From Bacteroidota bacterium (lineage in GTDB: Bacteria > Bacteroidota > Bacteroidia > B-17B0 > B-17BO): a DNA stretch of 9,549 nt. The stretch is from the NCBI GenBank assembly GCA_947462425.1, contig CANHPI010000079.1, forward strand, positions 1 through 9,549. The letters are read 5' to 3'. Position 1 is the first letter of the stretch, and each line of letters opens with the position of its first letter. This document shows positions 1 to 6,960 of this stretch, piece by piece. The position numbers and the translations under genes are program-made. The notes beneath the pieces are model-generated. The model was not told the origin of the DNA and did not search any database. It saw only the letters and a list, made by a program, of their open reading frames with translations.

Positions 1-1197
1 GTTTTAGGTGTTCTAGTATTACTAATTAGATGTGCATCCTCATCTGCTGAAAAAAACATTGAATTACAAAAAGATTCTATAAAACCGAATTTGGTTATAG
101 AGAAAGAAGCGGAAGATTCTTTAAAATTGGTTAATGCAATAGAAGTTCCAATAAATGATACCTTAAACGCTGTTGCCAATATTATGTCGGGTATTACAGA
201 TTCAAGTTCAGTATATAATTTCATTCAAAATTCCTCTGATTTTAAAATATTTAGTAAAAATTTTGATAAACGTTGGATGGCTTTCGATTCAAGTCGTTTA
301 ACAAATTTGAGAAATTTTAAAGTGAATGAAATTTCTAAAGTTGTAAAAGCACAATCTACATTATTTTATCCTTTTTCAGGACCAGATATTTTATATGCTC
401 AAACATTTTTTCCGGAAGCAGATAAGTATGTGATGATAGGTTTAGAGCCAGTTGGTAGTTTACCTAATTTTAAAAAGGAAGAAACTGATTCTTTAGATTC
501 CTATTTTAGTAAAGTAAATACATCATTGAATGCGATTTTAAAATTTAGTTTTTTTAGAACTCAAAGCATGAAAAATGATTTAAAAAATAATGAAGTTGAT
601 GGCACGTTACATTTATTATTTTTGTTTTTAAAACGCACAGGTAATAAGTTTTGTTCAGTAAAACCATTAACAGTTGATAGTTTGGGTATTATACAATTTG
701 TAAATTCATTTGATGATTTAAAGAAATTAAAAACAAATACTAAAGGTGTTGAAATTAAGTTTGTAAATATTCATAAACAACAAAAGACGTTATATTATTT
801 TTCTTTAAATGCAGCAGATGGCGGATTGAAATCTAATAATGGATTTATAACTTATTTAAAATCTATGGGAACAATTAATACCTATTTAAAAGGGGCTTCT
901 TATTTAATGCATAAAAATTATTTTTCTGTTATTCGTAATGTTATTTTAAATCAAAGTGAACACGTTGTGCAGGATGATAGTGGCATTGCTTTTCATTATT
1001 TTTTGGATGATAATCATAAATGGAATTTTTCGTTCTTTGGTCAATATTTAAAACCAATCCCAATGTTTTCTGATTTTTATCAAAAAGATTTAGATTCATT
1101 GTATAAAAAGCAAGGCGCTAAACCAATTGGTTTTGGTATTGGATATAACTTTAAGGATAAGAATAGTAATTTTATGATTGCATCTAAGCAGAAGTAA
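1..1197 (+). CDS. Uncharacterised probable lipoprotein, 5' end outside the window
   Basis: The reading frame is open from base 1 to the TAA at 1195-1197, giving 398 visible residues; the true start lies upstream. The TTG at 91 is not a credible start because the frame continues before it with a hydrophobic stretch, LGVLVLLIRC, then a small/polar ASSSAE segment. This looks like the end of a type II signal peptide with Cys at 31-33. Arg just before the Cys is atypical for a lipobox, so lipidation is an inference. The rest is a soluble, Asp/Ser/Lys-rich protein without further obvious membrane helices. The most distinctive part is STLFYPFSGPD...FFPEADKYV...GLEPVG, at about visible residues 119-152. 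I have an impression of similar blocks in unnamed Bacteroidota proteins but know no function. The C-terminal part contains GIAFHYF and PIGFGIGYNF. The protein is probably periplasmic or outer-membrane attached. No enzyme motif was recognised. Confidence 0.8.
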   Translation, partial: VLGVLVLLIRCASSSAEKNIELQKDSIKPNLVIEKEAEDSLKLVNAIEVPINDTLNAVANIMSGITDSSSVYNFIQNSSDFKIFSKNFDKRWMAFDSSRLTNLRNFKVNEISKVVKAQSTLFYPFSGPDILYAQTFFPEADKYVMIGLEPVGSLPNFKKEETDSLDSYFSKVNTSLNAILKFSFFRTQSMKNDLKNNEVDGTLHLLFLFLKRTGNKFCSVKPLTVDSLGIIQFVNSFDDLKKLKTNTKGVEIKFVNIHKQQKTLYYFSLNAADGGLKSNNGFITYLKSMGTINTYLKGASYLMHKNYFSVIRNVILNQSEHVVQDDSGIAFHYFLDDNHKWNFSFFGQYLKPIPMFSDFYQKDLDSLYKKQGAKPIGFGIGYNFKDKNSNFMIASKQK

Positions 1198-1621
1198 TTT
1201 TATAGATTATTTAAGTCCTTTCCATAAAAACTTCAAGCAATACTCACTTATTTTTATTGTTTTTAATAAAACTAAAAATTCATATTATTACTCTAATTTT
1301 TTTTAAAACGATAAATCCTTAAAATAGAACTAAACCAAAGCTCAATTGCTAAGCACTTAAGGAAACATAAATATATAGTAACAAAAGATTTAGATAAACA
1401 TCTCCCGATAGTTATAGGGATAAAAAATAATAAATATCTACATATGAAATAGCCATGTGCCTGAACGCACAAACACAAATGAAGATACATGGCGTATACC
1501 AAATGACAATTAAAAAAAATAAATATCTACATATGAAATAGCCATGTTTGCTAAAACACAAACACAAATGAAGATAAACTGGCTAAACCATATGACAACT
1601 AAAAAAAATAAATATCTACAT
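1198..1621. other. 424-bp intergenic region with repeats, no convincing gene
   Basis: Between the lipoprotein stop and the DUF3078 start there is no supported gene. From left to right it holds: a weak all-AT hairpin (TTTTATT at 1252-1258, AATAAAA at 1265-1271) without a following T-run, so a poor terminator candidate; a 7-bp inverted repeat, TCCTTAA at 1316-1322 and TTAAGGA at 1357-1363; the GC-rich palindrome at 1403-1420; and the 89-bp tandem repeat from 1429. I found no match to the Bacteroidota promoter element TAnnTTTG here, so the promoter of the downstream gene is not located. A 28-codon ORF at 1455-1541 lies within repeat unit 1 and is discussed with the repeat. Confidence 0.7.
1403..1420. 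repeat. Degenerate GC-rich palindrome (TCCCGATA / TATAGGGA)
   Basis: The bases TCCCGATAGTTATAGGGA form an inverted repeat of two 8-base arms around GT with a single mismatch. It is clearly more GC-rich than its surroundings. It resembles the perfect form TCCCGATAGCTATCGGGA, which I recall as a common dispersed intergenic element in flavobacterial and related genomes; that link is from memory and not tested here. It could be a decayed copy of that element or part of the leader of the downstream gene. No T-run follows it on the plus strand, so it is not a standard terminator. Confidence 0.5.
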
Positions 1622-1627
1622 ATGAAA
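1429..1627 (+). repeat. 89-bp tandem repeat, 2.2 copies, containing the start-codon region of the next gene
   Basis: Unit 1 is 1429-1517 and unit 2 is 1518-1606; a third partial copy of 21 bases (1607-1627) ends just inside the DUF3078 gene. Each copy begins AATAAATATCTACAT followed by ATGAAA, with ATGs at 1444, 1533 and 1622, spaced exactly 89 bases apart. Only the third ATG opens the long gene; the first two read ATG-AAA-TAG. Units 1 and 2 match at 74 of 89 positions (83%) with no gaps. The differences cluster at unit positions 31-39 and 60-68, while the first 30 bases and the segment AAACACAAATGAAGATA are identical. Each unit can fold into a hairpin: GCCATGT (1452-1458) with ACATGGC (1487-1493), and GCCA-T-GTTT (1541-1549) with AAACTGGC (1576-1583). 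The array is probably transcribed as leader RNA, but that is inferred. Confidence 0.85.
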
Positions 1628-2608
1628 AAAACTCTATTTAGTTTTATATTATTATTAATAGCTTATAATAATTTCGCACAAGAAGTTACTAAAGAAGATG
1701 CTTCAAAAGTACAAGATGAAATTGATAAATTAAAAGCGATAGCTCCAGATACTTCAAAAGCATGGAGATTAGGAGGTGTTATTTCCATAAATGGTCAACA
1801 AGTGTCATTAACAAACTGGTCTGCAGGGGGCAATAATTCTATTTCAATTGGTAGTTTATTAAACATTTTTGCTAAATATAAAAAAGGTAAAATTACTTGG
1901 GATAATAATATTGATCTTGGTTATGGAGTTATTAAACAAGGAGAGACTAAGAAATGGTGGAAAAATGACGATATGATTCAAATATCTTCGAAATTTGGTC
2001 GTCAAATTAAAAAAAACTGGTACGCTACTGCTTTGGTAGACTTTAGAACACAGTTTACAGACGGTTATAATTATCCAAATGATTCAGTTTACATCTCTAA
2101 ATTTATGGCTCCTGGATATTCCTTAGTATCTATTGGTATAGATTATAAAGCAAATGATAAATTTTCTGTATTTATTGCCCCTCTTACCGGAAAATTTACT
2201 TTTGTTAACGATGATAGTTTAGCCAGAAACGGTGCCTTTGGGGTTCAAAAAGAAATCAGAGATATTAATAATCCGTCTATCATTACTCAAAAATATTTAA
2301 CCCATAGAGAAGAGTTTGGTGCTTATTTAAAAATGCAATACCAAACTAAAGTTATGGAAAACATTACGTTTAAAACTGTTTTAGAATTATTTTCAAACTA
2401 TATGAACAACCCAGAAAATGTTGATGTTAACTGGACAACTTTAACAACGTTTAAAGTAAATAAATTTATATCAGCAACATTAACTACACAATTAATTTAT
2501 GATGATGACATTAAAGTATTGCGTAATGCTGGAGACCAAAAAGGAACAAGTGGTCCTGACATTCAATTTAAACAAGTTTTAGGAGTTGGATTGAGTTATA
2601 AATTTTAA
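1622..2608 (+). CDS. DUF3078 domain outer-membrane beta-barrel protein
   Basis: This protein of 328 residues belongs to the DUF3078 family, found mostly in Bacteroidota and of unknown function. The start at 1622 was chosen because it gives a typical signal peptide, MKKTLFSFILLLIAYNNFAQ, with likely cleavage after Ala-19. An in-frame ATG at 1544 would add 26 residues read from the tandem repeat and would bury the signal peptide. The family hallmark NGQQVSLTNWSAGGNNSIS is at residues 58-76. After it come alternating polar/hydrophobic strands rich in Trp, Tyr and Phe (for example WDNNIDLGYGV, GYSLVSIGIDY). The last residues, LGVGLSYKF, end in Phe, as expected of a barrel protein recognised by the Bam machinery. 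A coiled segment at about 24-40 precedes the barrel. The localisation is well supported by these signs; the substrate or role is unknown. It converges with the glycosyltransferase at 2680, 71 bases away, and no strong terminator is visible between them. Confidence 0.88.
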   Translation: MKKTLFSFILLLIAYNNFAQEVTKEDASKVQDEIDKLKAIAPDTSKAWRLGGVISINGQQVSLTNWSAGGNNSISIGSLLNIFAKYKKGKITWDNNIDLGYGVIKQGETKKWWKNDDMIQISSKFGRQIKKNWYATALVDFRTQFTDGYNYPNDSVYISKFMAPGYSLVSIGIDYKANDKFSVFIAPLTGKFTFVNDDSLARNGAFGVQKEIRDINNPSIITQKYLTHREEFGAYLKMQYQTKVMENITFKTVLELFSNYMNNPENVDVNWTTLTTFKVNKFISATLTTQLIYDDDIKVLRNAGDQKGTSGPDIQFKQVLGVGLSYKF

Positions 2609-2679
2609 AATATAATATTGAAGATTGATAAGTGAAAGATAGACACTAAACTAAATCTTATTATTAATACTACCTATTT

Positions 2680-3795
2680 TTATAAATTCAGCAGATTTAC
2701 TAATTTCTGTTTTTCAGTTTCCCAATTATTTTCTATTGCTGCAATAATGGTATTACTTTTATATTCTAAATAATAGTTGCTATTTAAAAAGCTACTAATT
2801 TTATGAGCAATATGCTGGGGTTCATGATTGTCAATATATATTCCAACATGATATTTAGAAATTAAGTGTTCAATTTCAGGAAGTTTAGATGCTAAAATTG
2901 GAATGCCAGCATGCATGTAATCAAACACTTTATTTGGTAAAGAAAAATGATAGTTCAAATTAGAATTTTTGTCAATTGTAACTCCTAAATTTGAAACTGA
3001 AGTGTAATGCCTTAATTCTGAAGCTGGAATCTTATCTATAAAATTGACCTTATTTTGTAATTCAAACTTAACCACATTACTTTTTAATTGCCCAATCACA
3101 TCGCCACTTCCAATAATCAAAAGAAAATAACTTTCATCCAAATATTTAAATGCTTCAACCAATTCTTCAGCTCCACGTTGCATATTAATTCCTGCACCTT
3201 GAAGAATAACTATTTTTTTACTAAGCGGCAAATTCAAATCAGTACGTGATTTTAATTTAATGATCTTACTATAATTAGGTATGTTTCTCACAAAAATAAA
3301 AGGCACTTTGTATTTGTTTGTGAAATAGTTTGCAATACTTTGGTTAACCGTAATACAATACTTTAATTTTGGCACAATCCAAGACTCAAGTGCTTCCCAC
3401 GTTTTTTTCTTAATGGTGTTTGATTGTAATTCTGGTACTTCACAAAAAATTTCATGGCTATCATAAATTAAAGGAATACCTTTTAATTTGGAAACTAAAT
3501 AATTTGGAAGTAAGGTGTCTAAATCATTTGCCAACAACACATCAGCTTTATTAAATAATAAAATTAAAAATAAACGGATATTAAAAAATAAATAAAATTG
3601 AGGACCTTGCTCAAATAACATTTTCAATCGTTTGCAATCATAATCTCTTTTTTGTATTGGTTTAGATGTTTTTTGTTCACGTCCAACAAGTAGTATTTGA
3701 TAATTTAGTTCAAATAGCACAGAACACGTTCGTGCGACTCTTTGGTCGGTTACCAAATCGTTTATTACAGAAACTATGATTTTCTTTTTTTTCAT
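2680..3795 (-). CDS. Glycosyltransferase family 4 (GT-B fold)
   Basis: This 371-residue protein has the usual length and two-domain layout of a GT4 enzyme, which moves a sugar from a nucleotide-sugar donor to an acceptor at the cytoplasmic face. The N-terminal acceptor domain starts with a beta strand, KKIIVSVINDLVTDQRV (residues 4-20), followed by ANDLDTLLPN (89-98) and YDSHEIFCEVPEL (111-123), blocks I associate with Bacteroidota GT4 proteins. The donor domain begins near 193 with KKIVILQGAGINMQRG, and its nucleotide-sugar loop is SLPNKVFDYMHAGIPI (285-300). Asp-292 stands where many relatives have the second Glu of the E-x7-E motif, and the first Glu is not obvious; this variation also occurs in the LPxKxxEY type. 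No signal peptide is present. The sugar and acceptor cannot be predicted. The gene faces away from the membrane protein at 4501 and may share a surface-glycan role with it. A possible -7 element on the minus strand (TATCTTTG, complement of 3928-3935) lacks a clear -33 partner. Confidence 0.9.
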   Translation of the reverse strand: MKKKKIIVSVINDLVTDQRVARTCSVLFELNYQILLVGREQKTSKPIQKRDYDCKRLKMLFEQGPQFYLFFNIRLFLILLFNKADVLLANDLDTLLPNYLVSKLKGIPLIYDSHEIFCEVPELQSNTIKKKTWEALESWIVPKLKYCITVNQSIANYFTNKYKVPFIFVRNIPNYSKIIKLKSRTDLNLPLSKKIVILQGAGINMQRGAEELVEAFKYLDESYFLLIIGSGDVIGQLKSNVVKFELQNKVNFIDKIPASELRHYTSVSNLGVTIDKNSNLNYHFSLPNKVFDYMHAGIPILASKLPEIEHLISKYHVGIYIDNHEPQHIAHKISSFLNSNYYLEYKSNTIIAAIENNWETEKQKLVNLLNL

Positions 3796-4500
3796 ACAAT
3801 ATACACCCTTAATTAATGGGAAGATTTATTGTTTTTTTATACATCTATTATTAATTAAACTTAGCTTGAATTTATAGTCTTGCCCCTATGTTTAAAGTCA
3901 TGCTAAAAATAAGATATTAAACAAAACCAAAGATACACAATTGCAGAAATAATTAATGAGAAAAGAACATAGCTAATTTTCACTAGCATTTATTTTATTA
4001 AATTAAGTCTGTTGTATTTAGATGAATATTTTCTATTCTAGTGTCAAGCCTTGGGAGTGAATAATAAATTTATGGCTTTCATAATATTAATATGTGATTT
4101 AAACAAAAGCACTACTATCAAATTACAAAAACTATATCAATTATTAAATTTTAGCTTATTTCTAATAAATTAAAAAAACGTTCATAAAAGAATTATATTT
4201 ATGTAAATTTTAACAAAATTTCAAATTTAATTTTTATTATTTTCAATTGTTTTATAATGACCTTTAGTAACAATTATCAATAAAAAATTATTTGATTGAT
4301 TAAAATTCAAATTTTGAGTATATTTTTTAAAAATATACAAATATCAAAATTGATTAAAATTATAAGTTGATAAAATAGTAATAAGAGTATTAATATAAAA
4401 AAGAATGAAAGTAGAAACTTTTAATTTTTATCAATATGGCTTTGAATATTAAATTAATAATAATAACAATAATAGATATTCCGTTTTTATCTATAAATTA
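3796..4500. other. 705-bp very AT-rich divergent intergenic region
   Basis: This gap separates the starts of the two glycosyltransferase-type genes, so it should contain promoters for both. It is extremely AT-rich, with long A and T runs. I see no gene above chance: the longest plausible small ORF is 33 codons at 4072-4173 and looks random. Only one short patch, around 4041-4060 (GTCAAGCCTTGGGAGTG), departs from the AT-rich background. On the minus strand, TATCTTTG (complement of 3928-3935) fits the Bacteroidota -7 consensus TAnnTTTG and would give a leader of about 125 nt for the GT4 gene, but no TTG is seen at the right distance upstream. A similar match, TAAATTTG, is the complement of 4222-4229. 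No exact consensus was found for the plus-strand gene. The segment 4290-4440 holds a palindrome and recurring TTGATTAAAATT-like words. Confidence 0.6.
4318..4338. repeat. Perfect 21-bp AT palindrome, possible protein-binding site
   Basis: Arms GTATATTTTT (4318-4327) and AAAAATATAC (4329-4338) are exact reverse complements around a single central T. The site lies 163 bases upstream of the membrane glycosyltransferase start. A 13-base word, ATTGATTAAAATT, occurs on both sides of it (4295-4307 and 4349-4361), with a near-match in inverted orientation at 4423-4435. The arrangement could be an operator or a flexible, cruciform-prone site. In such AT-rich DNA repeats of this size are not very improbable, so function is unproven. 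Confidence 0.4.
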
Positions 4501-6243
4501 ATGAAACTTATAAATCAATTAACTAAAGCAATTTCAGTAGAAATTTTTGTTTTATTTGCTTATATTTTTTTAGTAAACAATTACATTGGTAATGTTCAAA
4601 ACAACATAAGTGCAGATGGTGTAGGTTATTATGACTACCTACCATCCCTTTTCATACATAATGATTTAGTTAGAAAAGATCTATCAATTCAAAAAGATAC
4701 TGCATTTTTTTCTCGAATAAATTCACTTTCTGCTTATGTTAATTATGAAAATGGAAAAGTCAATAAATATCCTTGTGGTACAGCAATTTTAGAATTTCCT
4801 TTTTTTGCATATACTTATTTAATATCCGATCTGAAAAATAATAATGATAAAAATGGCTATCAATATCCATTTCATAAAGCTATTTACTATGCGGCTCTTG
4901 TATATCTTTTTTTAAGTATTATCTTCTTAAAAAAACTATTAGATTTATATCAGATAAAAAAATATATAATATTTTTTTCACAATTGTTACTTGTTCTAGC
5001 GACAAATATTACAAATTATACAAACTTAGATGCGTCATTTAGTCATATTTATTCACTTTTTGCAATAACGGCATTCTTCTTTTTTGTTAAATCATATTTC
5101 TTAAATAAGAAATTAAATCATTTTATTTATGCTTGTCTTTTTTTTGGTTTAATAATTCTTTTAAGACAAGTTAATATAATTACAATATTATTTGTTCCAT
5201 TTTTAGCGGGTTCGTTTTTGCAACTAAAAACTGGAATAGTACATATTCTTTATAATCCAAAGAAACTTCTATTGGGGTTGTTTTTAATTTTAACTACATT
5301 CTCAATACAATCGATATTTTGGTATCTTCAAACAGGTCATCTTTTCGTATATTCATATCAAGGAGAAGGTTTCAATTTTTTTAAACCTGAATTTTCAAAT
5401 ATTTTATTCAGTTATAAAAAGGGACTTTTTATTTATACACCTATTTTATTAATTTCTTTATTAGGATTAATATGGCTAATTTATCATAAAAAATATTATT
5501 TATTTTTTACCTGGACTTTCTTTTTTATTTTTCTAACTTACATTCTTTCGTCTTGGTGGTCTTGGTATTATGGATGTAGTTATGGACTGAGAGCATACAT
5601 TGATTTTTTTTCTATGTTTTTCATAATTTATGCACTCATGTTAAATGCAGTAAATTTGAAAATAAAATCATTACTAATAATATTGTCTATTATAACTATT
5701 CCAATAAATATTATTCAAACATACCAATACAAAGAATTTATACTAGACTGGATAAATATGGATAAAGACAAATATTGGAAAGTGTTTTTAAAAACAGATA
5801 ATAAATATAAAGGTTTACTTTGGAAAAAAACAATTGAAGAGAATCAATACAAAATTATAAAAGAAATAAAAATCGGAAATTTCACAACCAAAAAAAATAT
5901 CAAACAAATAGTTTACAAATTAACAAGCAGTGATATTTATGAATTTAATAAAATAACATTTGTTCAGATTTTAATTGACAACAACTTTAATGAACAAAAT
6001 AATACAGAATTATTTTTGAATATTTACGATACAATTAAACCTAAACAACAAACCCCGTATCACACTCATTTAATTCAGTTTGCCGAAAAACAATTCAATA
6101 CTACACAAACCGGAATTTTCAATTTTGAAATTTCTCCTTCTAATGACACCATTAATAAAACTATTTCTTTAGAAATAAATTCTAAAAATGATATATATAC
6201 TTTAAAAAACATCAAACTTAAATTTTTATCAAAAAACGATTAA
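4501..6243 (+). CDS. Polytopic membrane protein, probable GT-C glycosyltransferase
   Basis: This 580-residue protein has about ten hydrophobic segments in its first 410 residues (for example 11-29, 127-144, 155-169, 182-200, 208-238, 255-275, 308-328, 332-350, 368-384, 388-405). The first loop after helix 1 carries ADGVGYYDYLPSL (38-50). An acidic residue here (Asp-39) matches the position of the catalytic Asp in GT-C enzymes such as the PMT/ArnT group, which use lipid-linked sugars on the outer face of the inner membrane. NKYPCGTAILEFPFF (88-102) and WWSWYYGCSYGLRAYID (352-368) are also of a type I associate with this superfamily. From about 425 to 580 the protein becomes soluble, Asn/Lys/Thr-rich and probably beta-structured; I do not recognise this domain, which should lie in the periplasm. 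The start at 4501 is the first ATG of a long frame. The coding sequence is very AT-rich with many T-runs, like the upstream gap. Function as a glycosyltransferase is inferred from topology and motifs; donor and acceptor are unknown. Confidence 0.72.
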   Translation: MKLINQLTKAISVEIFVLFAYIFLVNNYIGNVQNNISADGVGYYDYLPSLFIHNDLVRKDLSIQKDTAFFSRINSLSAYVNYENGKVNKYPCGTAILEFPFFAYTYLISDLKNNNDKNGYQYPFHKAIYYAALVYLFLSIIFLKKLLDLYQIKKYIIFFSQLLLVLATNITNYTNLDASFSHIYSLFAITAFFFFVKSYFLNKKLNHFIYACLFFGLIILLRQVNIITILFVPFLAGSFLQLKTGIVHILYNPKKLLLGLFLILTTFSIQSIFWYLQTGHLFVYSYQGEGFNFFKPEFSNILFSYKKGLFIYTPILLISLLGLIWLIYHKKYYLFFTWTFFFIFLTYILSSWWSWYYGCSYGLRAYIDFFSMFFIIYALMLNAVNLKIKSLLIILSIITIPINIIQTYQYKEFILDWINMDKDKYWKVFLKTDNKYKGLLWKKTIEENQYKIIKEIKIGNFTTKKNIKQIVYKLTSSDIYEFNKITFVQILIDNNFNEQNNTELFLNIYDTIKPKQQTPYHTHLIQFAEKQFNTTQTGIFNFEISPSNDTINKTISLEINSKNDIYTLKNIKLKFLSKND

Positions 6244-6363
6244 TTACTAATTGCTAAAATAGAAAATCAATATTTTGTAATTATGGACTTATTATACAAA
6301 TAATTTTTGCCTATCTCAATTCAACACACTATATTGCTGCCTCTAAAAACAACCTATAATTTT

Positions 6364-6915
6364 ATGGCTACAACATCCGATCTTTCAAGAAATGCATTTT
6401 TAAGATACAATAACGAACTAGTTCAAGTATTAGATTACGATCATATAACACCAGGAAAAGGAAATGCTATTTATTCTGTAAAATGTCGTAATGTTGAAAC
6501 GGGAAAACAAAGTGAAATTCGTTTTCGTTCTGGCGAAAAAATCGACTTAATACGAGTTGATGAATTTGAAATGCAATACCTTTTTATGGAAGGCGACTTT
6601 TTAGTATGTATGAATCAAGAATCATACGAACAATTACATATTCCTAAAATTTTATTCGCTGAGAGTATTCAATTTCTTCAGGAAGGCATGATCTTAAAAA
6701 TACGTTTTGATGAAAACGATAAGCCGTTAAGCGGATTATTACCTCAGTACGTTGAATCAGAGGTTGTTTATACAGAAGAAGGTGTAAAAGGTAAATCATT
6801 AAAAATAGCTGAAATGACTGGTGGCATTAAATTACAAGTGCCTATTTTTATTGCAATAGGTGATAAATTAAAAATTAATACTGAAACCTTCGAATATGTT
6901 GAACGAGTTAAATAA
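6364..6915 (+). CDS. efp: Elongation factor P
   Basis: EF-P binds ribosomes stalled on proline-rich stretches and promotes peptide-bond formation. The product has 183 residues, near the usual 185-190. The start at 6364 gives MATTSDLSRN, the normal EF-P N-terminus; the frame extends upstream to a TTG at 6307, but those residues do not look like EF-P. The tip loop of domain I is HITPGKGNA (27-35), with Lys-32 at the residue that is modified in many bacteria. The C-terminal OB domain fits the family signature K-x-A-x(4)-G-x(2)-[LIV]-x-V-P at residues 147-160, followed by IFIAIG. Compared with flavobacterial EF-P as I remember it, the sequence is divergent: the stretch between GVKG (140-143) and the signature Lys is about four residues shorter, and the usual DT-x-T/S-G-x-Y near the end reads NTETFEY. 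It could be a divergent main copy or a second paralogue. A weak promoter candidate lies upstream (TTTTG at 6273-6277, TAATTTTTG at 6301-6309, one base longer than consensus). A strong terminator follows. Confidence 0.93.
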   Translation: MATTSDLSRNAFLRYNNELVQVLDYDHITPGKGNAIYSVKCRNVETGKQSEIRFRSGEKIDLIRVDEFEMQYLFMEGDFLVCMNQESYEQLHIPKILFAESIQFLQEGMILKIRFDENDKPLSGLLPQYVESEVVYTEEGVKGKSLKIAEMTGGIKLQVPIFIAIGDKLKINTETFEYVERVK

Positions 6916-6960
6916 TTAAATACATCAAATCTATTTAAAATTTAAACTTAAAAAGACCCT

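Noticed and set aside
1293..1502. 69-codon minus-strand ORF
   Set aside because: It overlaps the palindrome and repeat unit 1, starts inside the repeat, is rich in Cys, Phe and Ile as expected from reading AT-rich DNA backwards, and resembles no family I know.
1429..1606. CRISPR-like array
   Set aside because: The units are directly contiguous 89-bp repeats with no spacers between identical short repeats, there are only two, and no cas genes are nearby.
2621..2659. Inverted repeat AAGATT / AATCTT between the convergent DUF3078 and GT4 genes
   Set aside because: Only six base pairs with a 27-base loop and no T-run; not a supportable terminator.
3928..3935. Minus-strand -7 promoter element TATCTTTG for the GT4 gene
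   Set aside because: It fits TAnnTTTG, but no TTG lies at a suitable distance upstream, and such short matches recur in this gap, so it is kept only as a remark.
4072..4173. 33-codon plus-strand ORF in the long AT-rich gap
   Set aside because: Such a length is expected by chance, no start-site signal is visible, and the hydrophobic composition simply reflects the AT-rich DNA.
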